From Silene latifolia (lineage: Eukaryota > Streptophyta > Magnoliopsida > Caryophyllales > Caryophyllaceae): DNA of 64,000 nucleotides. The position numbers and the translations under genes are program-made. The notes under the pieces were generated by a model. That model saw only the letters and a list, made by a program, of their open reading frames with translations. It searched no databases and had not been told where the DNA came from. The stretch lies in contig NC_133530.1 of the NCBI RefSeq assembly GCF_048544455.1, forward strand, positions 19,583,748-19,647,747. Reading direction: 5' to 3'. This document shows positions 10,628 through 21,970 of this stretch, piece after piece. Numbering within the stretch: position 1 is the stretch's first letter; each line of letters opens with the position of its first letter.

Positions 10628-10703
10628 ATGGAGGGCAAACTTGGAATTTTACGTTAATTGTCGACGATATTTAGTAAAATGTCGACGACGTATAGCAGGA
10701 CCC
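10628..10703 (-). repeat. MULE terminal inverted repeat, right
   Basis: Inverse of the left terminus; it keeps the paired CGTCGACA units and the TACTAAATA spacer. It is followed at 10704-10712 by the right copy of the nine-base target duplication. Confidence 0.75.
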
Positions 10704-11313
10704 AAACCAATTGGCAATAGGAGGAGTAGCCCCCTTGGTTATAAAGTGGTACAATCTCTCTTTCTCCTTCAATGTGGGACACTCACATGTGGGATAATAT
10801 GGGATTTTTCACAAATTTCTATATATCCGATACGAATATTATATTTGATACGGTTTATACAAAAATCGTATCGAATACGTATCGACAAAATTTGAAATCA
10901 TATATACGGTTTCCGATACAGTTCCTTTTTTTCTAAAATAAAGTATTAAAAAACTATATATAAATCTCAAAACATCAAATATACTGATGGTTATATCTTA
11001 TTAGTATTACACTTTTAAAGTTATTTACTCTTACATTTTTTTTAATACGGAGTGCACTTTAAGTTACTCTAAAACAAACAATCACATACATATAGAAAAG
11101 AAAAAATAAAAAATAAAATTATACAAGTGAGACTGAAAACCAGATATCGTATATACGGAAAAACCGTATCGGATAAAGATATTAAAAAAGGAGATTTAAA
11201 AAATCGAATATCCGATACTTTTTATACGGTTTTGCTCACCCCTATTAACAAAGTAACAACCCATCCAATAACCAAGTTTTGAAAATGAAAAATTCTAAGG
11301 TTTACCCGGTGTA
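10704..11313. other. Right flank of the MULE: older repeat remnant, then AT-rich spacer
   Basis: The first ~120 bases continue the repeat interrupted by the MULE (motif CCAATTGGCAATAGGAGG). From about 10800 to 11250 there are many CCGATACGG/ACCGTATCGG palindromic motifs, ending near GCTCACCCCTATTAA. This resembles the low-complexity 'GGGGTGAGCA' non-autonomous DNA transposons of plants. No gene is seen. Confidence 0.4.
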
Positions 11314-11541
11314 TAACAATATCGTACGCCCTTGCTAGTCAATAAGATGTCTAAATTTTTATTTTATTTTGTAATATTCTCATTGAGTTGGGTGTACGAT
11401 GATAAGGTATGGCTTTTGCCATATTTTTGATACCTCTTGTTGGGGTTGTATTTTGGTTTATGGTTTTTGTTCTTTGTTTGTTTATTTGGGACCCTACTCT
11501 CTGTAGGTCTCGGGTTTTACCCACTTTTATCAAAAAAAAAA
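11314..11541 (+). mobile_element. 5'-truncated LINE 3' end with target-site duplication
   Basis: A 228-base insert ending in ATC plus a 10-base A run. It is flanked by a 17-base direct repeat, AAGGTTTACCCGGTGTA at 11297-11313 and AAGGTATACCCGGTGTA at 11542-11558, one mismatch. Poly-A plus a long target duplication is the mark of LINE-type retrotransposition; the upstream body is missing, as is usual. Confidence 0.7.
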
Positions 11542-11964
11542 AAGGTATACCCGGTGTACCCAAGATTTATTTACCGAAGGTATAAATTACCAGCCACGTC
11601 ATAAATATGATACTGTTGTGAAGTAGTTTAGTAGGTAAAGTCATAAAAAGTGGTTATATGTTGATGAATTTGATAGCAAATCAAATGTAAAAATAAATAA
11701 ACTTGAGCAAAAATTATGAGTACCAAAGTAAAAAGATTTATTTTTATTAATTAATAAAAAATAGGAAATACTCAAAAACTTCCTATTTCTACCCAAATTA
11801 TCATTTCAGATGGTCTTAACTTAAGACCGTTTGAAAATAAGATTTGTTGTTATTTCTAAGCTTACTTCAATTTCAGTCTTACTAATTTATCTCATCTTTT
11901 TGAAGGGCCCGGGCTCTCGCCACCGTTACCACCGACATTCTCTAACCTAATCTTCTACATTTGA

Positions 11965-14259
11965 TCATTGAATACAAGACTTAGGTATTTGTACACCAAG
12001 AGCTTGTCCATTAACATTAGAACAAGTCGAAACAGAGCTACCGCCATCCTTAACATACTTAATATTAATGTCCTTCAACTCGATCTTTTGACATGGATTA
12101 CTTCCGCTGCATTGTAGATTCACTGCTACATCAGTTATTGATGTCCCTTGTATGTTCCAGTACTTGATATCACTAATTTGAACCCGCGAATTACCCTTCA
12201 AATAGACGGAAAAAAAATGTCACGCACATTTTTCATTATTGTCCAGGAAAATTTCTACTTTGGTGTCCTCAGGTTTAGGCTAATTTCATTTTAGTGACCT
12301 GAGGTTTGCATAATTTCACTTTAGTGTCCTGAAGTTTGGACTGCCTCGCAATTTGGTGACCTAAGTTTTAAATAAAAAACTTTTATTTTAATTAATTATA
12401 TTTTCAGTAAATTAACGTGCAAAATTAGATATTATATTACGTATAAAATAGAATAATCAGCATAATATTGCAAAAAAGCTTGATTTATTATGTTCAAAAT
12501 ATTATTTTTAGTATAAAATATTAGAATGTTATGTATAGATCGTCAAAGTGAGAAGTAGTTCAAATCTCAGGGCATCAAAGTGGAATTATGCAAACCTCAG
12601 GTCATCAAAGTGAAATTATACCGAATCTCAGGGCAATAAAGTGAAAATAATTCTATTGTCAAATATTAGACACGAGTATGTATCTAATAATTTACGTACC
12701 TTTGAACACGTTTTTGAAGGGCAGTAATTTTGTTCGATGATGATAGGATTATCGACATTACTTAACGTAATATCTTCATATTGAATGTTGGATACGCTGC
12801 CTGGATTGTTAGTAGCCCATGTTTTAATACGTAAACCATTAGTTGCATCGAAAATTTTGCAATTCCGCACCACGACTTGTTCCACTTTTTCATTAGGTGT
12901 TGTACCTAAGCTCCCAATGCTAATGCCATGACCCGGACCACAAGTGACCCCAGTAACGGTAATATTCTTACTACCACGAATAATTGCAACACAATCATCA
13001 CCTGAGGCTATGTTTGTATCGAGGATTCTAATATTTGTTGATTCACCAATTTTGATACCGTCAGTGTTAGGACTATCTCCTGGTGATGATATCATAATTT
13101 GATTTATTGTTACTTCCTTGCATCCAAATAAGTGAAAATGAGTGCTTTGACTGTTTATTAGCTTGATTTTTCCCACTCTTGCATTTGTGACAAAGCTAAA
13201 TCTTAGCAGCTGAAATAAAAATGTAAAATAAATTGTTAGTATCTTAATTAAACATAAAAAAACAGAGTTATTCCGGTGTAAAAAAGTTAAATAATGTACA
13301 ACGGCTCTTTTATATGTTAAGCATTATTTATAATCAAGTAATAAATAAAGTGCCTAATATATAAAGAGCATCAAAGATGTATTAGTATAGTTGTTAAGAT
13401 GAAAGTATTGTGGACAATAAGTCTAAGGTTCGACTCCCCCTCCCAAAATTAGTAAGTAATAAATAGAGTGCTTAATATATAAAATGCGCGGAAAATACAT
13501 CTATCCAAGTAAAGTGTTATTTAACCCGTTTCAATCATAATTCAGAAACTTACCCCTGGAAGGTTGGGCTGGGCTCGTAGCGGTGGGCCTTGACCATCAA
13601 AATATCCAGTGCCATGTAATGCAAAATTATCGATATTTCGAAACTCAATCCAAAATTCGCCTCTTAAGCCTTTTGGTGCCTTGACCGTTCCGGAATTCCG
13701 GAACGCAGTCGGGCCGAAGCACGGACCTTTTAATATAATCGGGTTCAACAAGTACGTTGTTCCTGGCGAGATTTCTAGCCTGCTTTTCCCCTTCCATGTA
13801 CATGCATCGTTCCATGCTTTTAACAATGCCTACGGAGATTTTGAAGGTTACCGTGACCATATTTTGAAAGATATTATTGATAAATGTATGATGTGATGGA
13901 TTAAATAAAAGGACTAAATTCGGACACGGGATATAATATTTTCTATAGTGCCTTAATATGAACTATCATAAGTTTTAGTTAGACATCACATGATTAATCG
14001 ACTTAGTATGTATTCTCTATGTCTCAATTATTTATTTATCTTTAATTAAAATATATCTCACCATAATATAAAAAGATAAACAAATGATAGAGACATGACG
14101 GTAAATTTCAATTATAATAAAAATAGTTACCTGACTAATATCGACATTTCCACCAGCAACAGCACCATAATCTTTGACATTGAAAACCTTAATTTCACTT
14201 TGTACTAGAGAAAAGTAAAGAGATAAAAGCAGTAAAAAAACCAACTTTGTTAAAGTCAT
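11965..14259 (-). CDS. Exopolygalacturonase PG-A (GH28)
   Basis: Secreted pectinase that hydrolyses alpha-1,4-galacturonosyl links in homogalacturonan. The exons are 14131-14259, 13554-13829, 12700-13209 and 11965-12195, giving 381 residues. All junctions are GT-AG, and PG-B has the same exon lengths (129, 276, 510, 231). Residues 1-21 form a signal peptide. The four GH28 active-site motifs are present: NTDG (183-186), GDDC (205-208), GPGHG (226-230) and RIKT (262-265). The length and the N-terminal FNVKDYGAVAGG fit pollen-type exopolygalacturonases rather than longer endo-enzymes with propeptides. Intron 3 holds a fold-back repeat, and intron 2 a tRNA-like fragment. A TATA-like stretch lies about 95 bases upstream. 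The gene looks intact. The pollen role is inferred from the family. Confidence 0.92.
12241..12655. repeat. Fold-back (MITE-like) repeat in PG-A intron 3
   Basis: The left part (12241-12365) and, inverted, the right part (12540-12655) each carry two or three units of the type CACTTTAGTGNCCTGAGGTTTGC, about 40 bases apart. They are separated by AT-rich DNA. The same unit type appears near 32695. The fold-back form suggests a non-autonomous DNA transposon; I could not fix a target duplication. Confidence 0.6.
13375..13450 (+). repeat. tRNA-derived SINE-like fragment in PG-A intron 2
   Basis: TTAGTATAGTTGTTAAGATG resembles a pol III A box, and about 45 bases further GGTTCGACTCCCCC resembles a B box. 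No poly-A tail or target duplication is clear, so this may be a decayed SINE head or a tRNA relic. Confidence 0.35.
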
Positions 14260-14354
14260 TTTTACACGTTTTTTTTACTGCTCTTACTCAAAAAAAAAAA
14301 TGATTTCTGATGAAAGAAAGCTCTAGGATGAATTTCCAATGTTCGTTTGCTCCA

Positions 14355-14372
14355 CATATATATATATAATAA
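14355..14372 (-). promoter_or_regulatory. Putative TATA region of PG-A
   Basis: A TATATATATA run about 95 bases upstream of the PG-A ATG, at the same distance as in PG-B and PG-C. Confidence 0.4.
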
Positions 14373-14599
14373 TTTTTTTGGAAATAATTAAAAATCAAAT
14401 CGTAAAATCAAAACTATCCTATTATACACATTTTTATGATTATGATTATACTAATTAAATGCTAATTAAATGAAGATGATTATATGTCGTCGTTACCTAA
14501 TTTAACAAATTTTTACCATGAATACAAATGTACTCCGTATTAATTTCTTAATTGAGAGTAAACTAGGAAATGCGTTACTAAATTATGCTGCTTGCCATA

Positions 14600-15507
14600 A
14601 TTGCAATTAGTAGGTATAGATTGGGAGCTTTTATTAGAAGAATAGTATAGGACCCGTGCTATACGGTAGAATATTGTGTATTGTGTATATAATTTGATTA
14701 TTGTGTATTGGTTGATAATCTCGGTAGACAATGATGTGACAATATATTATTGAGTACAATATTTTAGATGAGGATATTTTAGAAGGGAATATTTCATATG
14801 CGGGCAGTTGAGCGGGAAATATGAGCGGAAATAACAAAGATGTGTTTAGAAATATTCCATATGCGGGCAGTTTATGGCTCTGTTTGGTAAACAATGGATT
14901 AATTTTAGCATAAGCTGATTGTAAAAGCAGAATATAAATGACATATTTTATTAGAATGTCTGACTAGCATATTATAATTAACAGAATTAATTTGAGTAAA
15001 CAATGGATTACGATTTGAGTAAACAATGGATTACGATTAGTAGATTGTTAGTCTTATTTGTAAAATAGAGTAAAATTTCCTATTTTACAATATGTTGGGG
15101 TAAGCAGCATATTGTAAAACAACATATTAACCCCAAATATGTTGTTTTAATATGATGGTTATTAAACACTAAAATTAGCATATTGATTGATCAATCATGC
15201 TAAAACCCTGAATATGCTAAAAATTGGTCAATATGCCGTTTACCAAATACCTCTATATGTACATTTTACGAGCTTTATTGGAAAAAATCTGGCGGTTTTA
15301 TATAAATTTTAAACTCAAAATATTATAACGAAACTAAAAAATAATACATATAAGTTCAATTAAATTTTAATTTTGACACCTAAGAAATTAAAATTTAACT
15401 CAAAAATTTTAAAAGCTCAAAAAAAGTGTATATAAACTCAATTAAATTTGTATTGTTTATACCATGTTCATATACATCTGAATATATAATCCTATTTCTG
15501 TCATAAT
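14600..15507. repeat. ~900-base transposon block inserted in the PG-A promoter
   Basis: In PG-B, the motif GCTTGCCATAATTG runs directly into TTGGAGTTGATTG (about 19935-19960). In PG-A these are separated by this block. Inside is a MITE with ends GGCTCTGTTTGGTAAAC (about 14876) and GTTTACCAAATACCTC (about 15255), then a second repeat (15255-15500) that recurs at 48500-48750 in the RhoGDI intron. The block is therefore younger than the PG-A/PG-B duplication. Confidence 0.6.
15255..15500. repeat. Dispersed AT-rich MITE family, copy 1
   Basis: Long similarity to 48535-48750: TTTTACGAGCTTTATTG, then AATAATACATATAA, then TTTTAAAAGCTC, ending CATATACATCTG. Two copies 33 kb apart in one window mark an interspersed family. 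Confidence 0.6.
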
Positions 15508-15967
15508 TATTGGAGTTGATTGCATGCTCACATTTGCAATAACTATTACAAAACTTCCTTTAAAACGTAGATATTAACAAATTAATGAGCACACAATATA
15601 TAAAGGGATGATATGCTAAATAAGACCATAATAAAAAGGCAGATATATATGGATAATTGGATATAGAATCGTTGACTTCATTTATGTTTATTCTTTTCTA
15701 TCTATGGTTTCATTATTGAGCGATTTCCAAATATTGATTTATATATAAGACTGTCTTAGCAGTGTCTTACACTGTAAGAGTAACCATGTAATTGGTTGAA
15801 CACTCGTCTATTACTATAATAAATGACTAGTTATTAACACGAAAAAGAATGTTTTAGACAATTATTACTGTGTAAACGAAGATGATATGTCAGCCTGTCA
15901 GGACACTTTCAGTTTAATTAGCTGTCCCAATCCAATTGGATTGTTTGAAAATAGAACTATGAACATT

Positions 15968-16066
15968 TTTTTTTTGGTGTCAAGGGACGCGTTTTGAACT
16001 CAGATAATGAGTATCATCACTCATAACTATACCAACTAAGCTAATTTACCTCCGCATCCATGAATT
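15968..16066 (-). mobile_element. Short tRNA-derived SINE
   Basis: On the minus strand: TTAGCTTAGTTGGTATAG (A-box like), then GAGTTCAAAACGCGT (weak B box), ending GACACC plus an A run. This is the layout of a short plant SINE. No clean target duplication is seen. Confidence 0.45.
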
Positions 16067-16737
16067 TAAGTGGTGAATGGATATTTAATGTTTATGTAAT
16101 GTTGGAATTATAGGTAAAGGTTGTTGGCCGGGCAGAACTCAGAAGCTAAGCTGTTACTTCAAAGAGGGGGTTGGGGAAAAAGCAGCTACTTCATGAAGTA
16201 GCGGCTGCCTGGCTTATGTTATCGAGTCATTTTAGATCTCATTTGACGACACAGGTACTTCAGATCGCCTGATCGTCCAATGCAAGATCGCGTAATAGTA
16301 ACCATTAAGTTCCACATCCAAAGAATAAAATTTATGATCAGACCGAGCACTGATTCCGATTCTGAGTATCAAAGATAATTATATAATTCTTCCAGCAAAT
16401 ACAAGATATAACTTAGTTTTGCAGTTTAACACACTTATATAAAACGGTTTTAAACATAATAGTAAATTAAAAGTAAAAACAAATAAACTTGAATAAAAAT
16501 TACGAGTTCCAAAACAAAGAGGGAATACTCAAAATCTGCCTATTTCCATGCGAATTCTCATTTTAGACAGTCTGAACTTAAGACTCTGAACTGAGATCAA
16601 CTTGGTGCCATTTCTAAGCTTAGTTTAATTTTAGTCTTACTAAATTATGTCGTCTTTTCGAAACTGGCCCGGCCAGGATCTCGCCACCGTTACCACCCTA
16701 CATGGCTACATTCTCTAACCTAATCTTCTACATTCGA

Positions 16738-19595
16738 TTATGGAATACAAGATTTAGGTATTTGTACACCTAGAGCTTGTCCATTAACGTAAGAGCAACT
16801 CGAAACAGTACGACTGCCATACTTAACATGCTTAATATTAATGTCCTTCAACTCGATCTTTTGACATGGATTACTTCCGCTGCATTGTAAATTCACTGCT
16901 ACACCAGTTATTGATGTCCCTCGTATGTTCCGGTACTTGATATCACTTATTTGAACCCGCGAGTTACCCTTCACATAGACAAAAATTAAAAACAAGTGTC
17001 ACGATCATTTTTAAGTGTCAAATATCAGACACGAGTATGTACCTGGATAATAATGTGATAATTCTTTACGTACCTTTGTACAAGTTTTCGAAGGGCAGTA
17101 ATTTTGTTCGATGATAATAGGATTATCGACATTCCTCAATGTAATATCTTCATATAGAACGTTGGATACGCGTCCTGGATTTTTAGTAGCCCATGTTTTG
17201 ATCCTTAAACCATTAGTAGCATCGAAAATTTTGCATTTTCGCACCACGACATGTTCGACTTGTTCATTAGATGTTGTACCCATGCTCCCAATGCTAATGC
17301 CATGACCCGGACCACAAGTGACCCCAGTAACGGTAATATTCTTACTACCACGAAGAATTGCTACACAATCATCACCGGAGGCTATGTTTGTATCGAGAAT
17401 TCTAATATTTGCTGATTCACCAATTTTGATACCATCGGTGTTAGGACTGTCTCCTGGTGATGATACTGTAATTCGATTTATTGTTACTTCGTTGCATCCA
17501 AATAAGTGAAAATGAGTGTTTTGACTGTTTATTAGCTTGATTTTTTGCACTCTTGCATTTGTGACAAAGCTAAATCTTAGCAGCTGAAACAAAAATGTTA
17601 AAACAAATTTTTAGTATCTAGAGCCAAAAAAGAAAAAGAGTTATTCTTAGGTAAAACAGTTATATAACGGTACTTTTATATGTGAAGCGCCATTTATAAT
17701 CCCTCTTTTATTAAAAGAATAAGAAAAGTCCAAAATTTCCCCGCTTAAATGAATTTGGCTATAATTGGGGCTTTCATTATATCATATCTATAATTGTGAT
17801 TTTATTATATCATATCTGTAATTGGGTTTTCATTATATTATATCTACAATTGAATTATAGTGAACTTTTCCACTTTCCCTTTTCCACCGATTAATACAAA
17901 ATACAAAACATTAATAATAAAAAAAAAATTCAAATTGTGTTAAATATCAGTTGTTTAATTATTATTTTCTTTAATATTCTCATTTAAAAAACCGCGCATT
18001 AGCGCGGGAGTAAAATGCACCGAATGTCGAGTACCAAGTACAAAAACCAAGTGAAAAATGCTAGAAAAATTAAGTGCTTAATATATAAAATACTCGAAAC
18101 CAAGTGAAAATGATCGGAAAATAATCAAGTACTCCCTCCGAATTAAAGTATTTGTCCCATTTCCCTATTATATGAGTCTTGTATTTTAATGAAATAGGTC
18201 AAACACTTTAATTCGGAGGGAGTAATAAATAAAGTGCTTAATATATAAAATGCTCGAAAAATGAAGTGAATTAGCAATATAAAATTTCAGACATATATTC
18301 ATTTTAAACATAAAACGGGTAAAAGAAGATAGACGAGACACAAAATTAGTTATCTAGGCACTATAACAAACAAATTGTCACTTCTTTCCAGGTAAGGTGT
18401 TATTTAACCCGTTTTACAAATAATACGAATATGCTCATCTTAAGAGAAACCGACTCAAGAATTCGAAAACTTACCGCCGGAAGGCTGGGCTGGGCTCGTA
18501 GAGGTGGGCCTTGACCATCAAAGTACCCAATTCCATGTAAGGCAAAATTATCAATATATTGAAACTCAATCCAATATAGGCCTCTTAGGCCACGGGGTGC
18601 CTTCAACGTGCCGGAATTTCGGAACCTAATCGGACCGACGCATGGACCTTTTAATACAACCGGGTTCAACAAGTACGTAGTCCCCGGTGAGATTTCGATT
18701 CTGCTTTTCCCCTTCCATGTGCATGCTGCGTTCCATGCTCTTAACAATGCCTACGGAGATTTTGAAGGTTATTGTGACGATATTTTCAAAACAATATCGA
18801 ATAATAAATGTATGATGCGAAATATTTTAAAATTAATAGAAAAAAAATATTTTGGTGCAAAAAAATTAATAGAAAAAAATTGATATGAACATGTAATAAT
18901 ACTATACTAGCTCCCTATCTTTAAATCTGAACACCTCGTAAATTCAAAATCAATGTCGCAAAAAGCGAGCCCGTGAATTATCACATGATTAGGTAATTTG
19001 GTACCTACTTTCTACGTCTTAATTATTTATTTACCTGAATTAAAATTAATATTCCCCACATATATTTTACTAGTAATAACAAGAAATGCACAAGATAAAT
19101 GATTTACCTTACTAGTAATATTTTTTTACCGTAAATCTCTCTTGTGACGGTTACAAATTATGACGGTTTCAAATGTGACCACTTTAATTTAAATATAAAA
19201 ATAAAAAGTAATCAGGCATAAAATGTTTGCTATCAAAATAATGTTCACATTTTTTCATTAAAATGGTCATATTTGAATCCGTCACAATTTGTGACAAAAA
19301 AAAAGGTCACAAATGAGAATTTGTGTACTTTCTATACCTCAATGTGAACTATCATACTTTTTAGTTAGAAGACCCTATACATATCAATCACTTATTTACC
19401 TTGATTAAAATATTTCTCATAGAGTCGAAAAATAACAAAAAAAAGCACAAGATAAAAATAATTTACCTTACTAATATCGACTTTTCCACCATTAACAGCA
19501 CCATAATCTTTGACATTAAAAACTTTAGTTTTACTTTGTCCTAGAGAAAAGTAAAGAGATAAAAGCAGTAAAAAACCAAACTTTGTAGCACTCAT
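16738..19595 (-). CDS. Exopolygalacturonase PG-B (GH28)
   Basis: Tandem paralogue of PG-A with identical exon sizes: 19467-19595, 18475-18750, 17074-17583 and 16738-16968, giving 381 residues. Signal peptide MSATKFGFLLLLSLYFSLGQ. NTDG, GDDC, GPGHG and RIKT are conserved at residues 183-265, so the enzyme should be active on homogalacturonan in the wall. The first junction codes DISK instead of DISQ. Introns differ from those of PG-A by insertions: intron 1 holds a MITE (19130-19325), intron 2 a Stowaway (18132-18222) and a Helitron-like fragment (17704-18015). The two proteins differ mainly in exon 2 and the end of exon 4, so this is an older tandem duplicate under constraint. A TATA-like element is at 19683-19694. 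Confidence 0.92.
17704..18015 (+). mobile_element. Possible small Helitron fragment in PG-B intron 2
   Basis: It starts TCTTTTATTAAAAG, like a Helitron 5' end, and stops shortly after a hairpin, CCGCGCATTAGCGCGG (17992-18007). The CTRR terminus and the flanking A/T insertion site are not clear, so the call is tentative. Confidence 0.4.
18132..18222. mobile_element. Stowaway MITE (91 bp) in PG-B intron 2
   Basis: Perfect terminal inverted repeats, CTCCCTCCGAATTAAAG and its complement, flanked by TA on both sides (18130-18131 and 18223-18224). This is the hallmark of Tc1/mariner-type Stowaway MITEs. It is absent from PG-A intron 2. Confidence 0.88.
19130..19325. mobile_element. Mutator-type MITE in PG-B intron 1
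   Basis: The ends are related to the MITEs at 37941-38126 and 50093-50279: CTCTCTTGTGACGG on the left, and GGTCACAAATGAGAATTTGTG on the right (reverse of CACAAATTCTCATTTGTGACC). The target duplication is degraded. Confidence 0.45.
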
Positions 19596-19682
19596 TTTTA
19601 CACTTTTTTTTACTGCTTTTACTCAAAAATTGATTTCTGATTAAATAAAGCTCTATGATGAACTTCCAACGTTGTTTTCTCT

Positions 19683-19694
19683 CTATATAAATAT
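19683..19694 (-). promoter_or_regulatory. Putative TATA box of PG-B
   Basis: TATTTATATAG on the minus strand, about 90 bases upstream of the ATG. Confidence 0.45.
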
Positions 19695-19982
19695 AAATTT
19701 TTGGAAATATTTTAAAAAACAAATCAACAATCAAAACTATCCTATTATACACATTTTTATGATTATGATTATACTAATTTATACATTTTTACCATAAATA
19801 AAAATGTATGGAGTATTAATTTCTTAATTATGATTATACTAATTTATACATTTTTACCATAAATAAAAATGTATTGAGTATTAATTTCTTAATTGAGAGT
19901 AAACTAGGAAATGCGTTACTAAATTATGTTGCTTGCCATAATTGTTGGAGTTGATTGCTCCCATTTGCAATAATTATTATTA

Positions 19983-20070
19983 CTCTATCTGTTTCAATGA
20001 ATAGTTTACACTTACTTTATTTTATAAGGGAGAAATAAAGTAAATGTAAACTATTAATTGAGATGAAGAG
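19983..20070. mobile_element. Stowaway-like MITE (88 bp) in the PG-B promoter
   Basis: Ends CTCTATCTGTTTCAATGAAT and ATTAATTGAGATGAAGAG are imperfect inverted repeats flanked by TA. In the matching PG-A promoter (about 15540-15550) the flanks are joined without it. Confidence 0.6.
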
Positions 20071-20559
20071 TACAAAACTTCCTTAAAAATGTGGATATTA
20101 ACAAATTAATGAGCACACAATATATGGTAAATACTACCACATACCTCCAGTTGTATAATAAGTATTTTATAATTATTATACATTTATTCAAGCTTATGTG
20201 CAATTTTTCTGAGCTTTTTAATTTTTTTTTTTTATATATTTAAGTGAATGAATTCATACACTTTATAATATAGTTCAAATTTTTTAAAACAAAACTCGAA
20301 AATTTTAGTACAGAACTCAAATTTTCACTATACAACTAGTGATATAATCTAATAGGAGGAATTGGTATATAAGGATAAGACCATAAAAAGGAAGATATAT
20401 ATGGATAAGTGGATATAGAATCGTTGACTTCATTTATGTTTATTTTTTTCCATTTATGGTTTCATTTGGGAGTGATTTCCAAATTATGAAGTATAATAAG
20501 ACCGTTTTACGATGTAAGAATTATTACTTAACTTGAGAATTACTTCTACTACTTATTGA

Positions 20560-21970
20560 AGATTTGCAAGATATTTTCATTAATTATAGTAAAATTAAAT
20601 TGATACTTGCATTTCGGGAAATATAGCAAATATTAATCTTATTTTTAAGATTAAAAATTACTAAATTAAATATTTCACTATTATTAAAAGTCAAAACAAT
20701 TGATCAAATATTAATCCTAAAATTCCTAATTTTTCTATTAAAAAGCATGTTCAATTTTTTTTTTGGAAAAATATTCATAATATGAGAATTTTAGTGAAGT
20801 TACAATGAAAAGTTATTTGATTAAATTTTTGCTTATATTAAATTTGGTTCACATTTTTCATTGAATATGTAAATATTGTATTTAATTTTTATTTGTTATA
20901 TTTAAAATGATTTTTATAATAGAAAATAATAGGTTTTAGTTAAAAAAATAGTAGAAAACTTGATTTGTGTTTAATTTCACAATTTTGAAAATTTATGGGG
21001 CTAATTTGCTACAACTTAGAGGGCTGATTTGCACATAGTAACAAGTTATGGGGTAATTTGCTACACCCTGCTTGCATTTCTGATGAGAATGAATATTTTG
21101 CAAATATTTCCCTATTAAATTTATTAATGTGTGTCCATAGAGTACACGTTTGAAAAACCCTTATTAATTAACATAAAAAAGAAATGTCGTAGGTATACAA
21201 CGGTTTTAGATAATAATATTATTGTGTAAACAATAAACTAAGGTAAGGCGATAAGTCGGTCATTTGCACATATTGAGACATTCATTTAATCCCGTCTTAA
21301 CCCGTAGGCTAAGTCGTCTTCACTTCTAAATGATGTATTGTGTAAATGGATGGTAATGTTAAATAATTATATAAAAAGTTATGAATTGATTTTTCTTAAA
21401 TCGAGACTCTTCCAGTTCAATTAACTGTTCCCATGAATATTTGGGTTGTTTCGAAATGAATACATGGTTGTGTACGTGTGTAACTGAAGGTTGTTGGCTG
21501 GGCATAAGCCGTTACTTCAAGGAGGGATTTGGGCGAAAAGCTGGTACTTCAAGTAGCGACTTTCTGACTTATGTTAAAACTTAAAAGCACAAGTCTTTTG
21601 AGATCTCATTTAACACGGCTACTTCCAGCTCGACCTATCGTCTAGTGCAAGATCGTGTAATAGAAACCATAAAATCAGTATAATCAGATCGTACGACAAT
21701 AAAATCAGTATGATACAACAAGGACCGATTCTGAGTATATCAAAGATGATTATATAACTCTTCCAGCAAATATACAAATATTAGTAAAGAATTGACATAT
21801 CTAAAGCACCTTGATTAACATATTTAACAAACAAAAAATATCGAAAAATTTGGGATATGATTTACATGAGCAAATCCACCACCAATTTATATTCAGCTGA
21901 GAATATACTGTAGGACTCGAAACCAATCAATTAAATCAGAGAAAAAAAAATACCCTTTAAGGTGATCAGA
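20560..21970. other. Spacer between PG-B and the GDPDL array; no gene seen
   Basis: AT-rich. 21470-21780 is similar to 16100-16400 (shared motifs GGTTGTTGGC, GTTACTTCAA, AGATCTCATTT, TGCAAGATCG), so the duplication unit that produced PG-A and PG-B included about 2 kb of upstream DNA. A low-complexity stretch 20560-21070 has repeat character but no clear ends. Confidence 0.5.

Larger units (their letters stand above)
2075..10703 (-). mobile_element. Mutator-like element (MULE) with OTU, PMD and GRF cargo, 8.6 kb
   Basis: The two ends are inverted copies. TCGTCGACA is followed by TACTAAATATCGTCGACAATT at 2090-2125 on the left and, reversed, at about 10653-10690 on the right. The target-site duplication is AAACCAATC (2066-2074) versus AAACCAATT (10704-10712), nine bases with one mismatch, as expected for Mutator-type transposition. 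Similarity between the ends continues inward for several hundred bases in degenerate form (poly-T/A tracts and GACGAAG palindromes). On the minus strand it carries a transposase of FAR1-type DNA-binding domain, MULE domain, SWIM finger and OTU protease, plus a GRF zinc-finger gene; on the plus strand a plant mobile domain gene. The transposase has several frameshifts, so this copy should be immobile by itself. It separates PG-C from PG-A. Confidence 0.88.

Noticed and set aside
1990-10830. Whole retroelement around the MULE
   Set aside because: Only a short terminal-repeat-like sequence is seen on each side; no internal region is visible, so only a fragmentary fossil is noted.
13375-13450. 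Functional tRNA gene
   Set aside because: A- and B-box-like motifs are present but no cloverleaf or anticodon arm could be drawn; treated as a SINE/tRNA relic.
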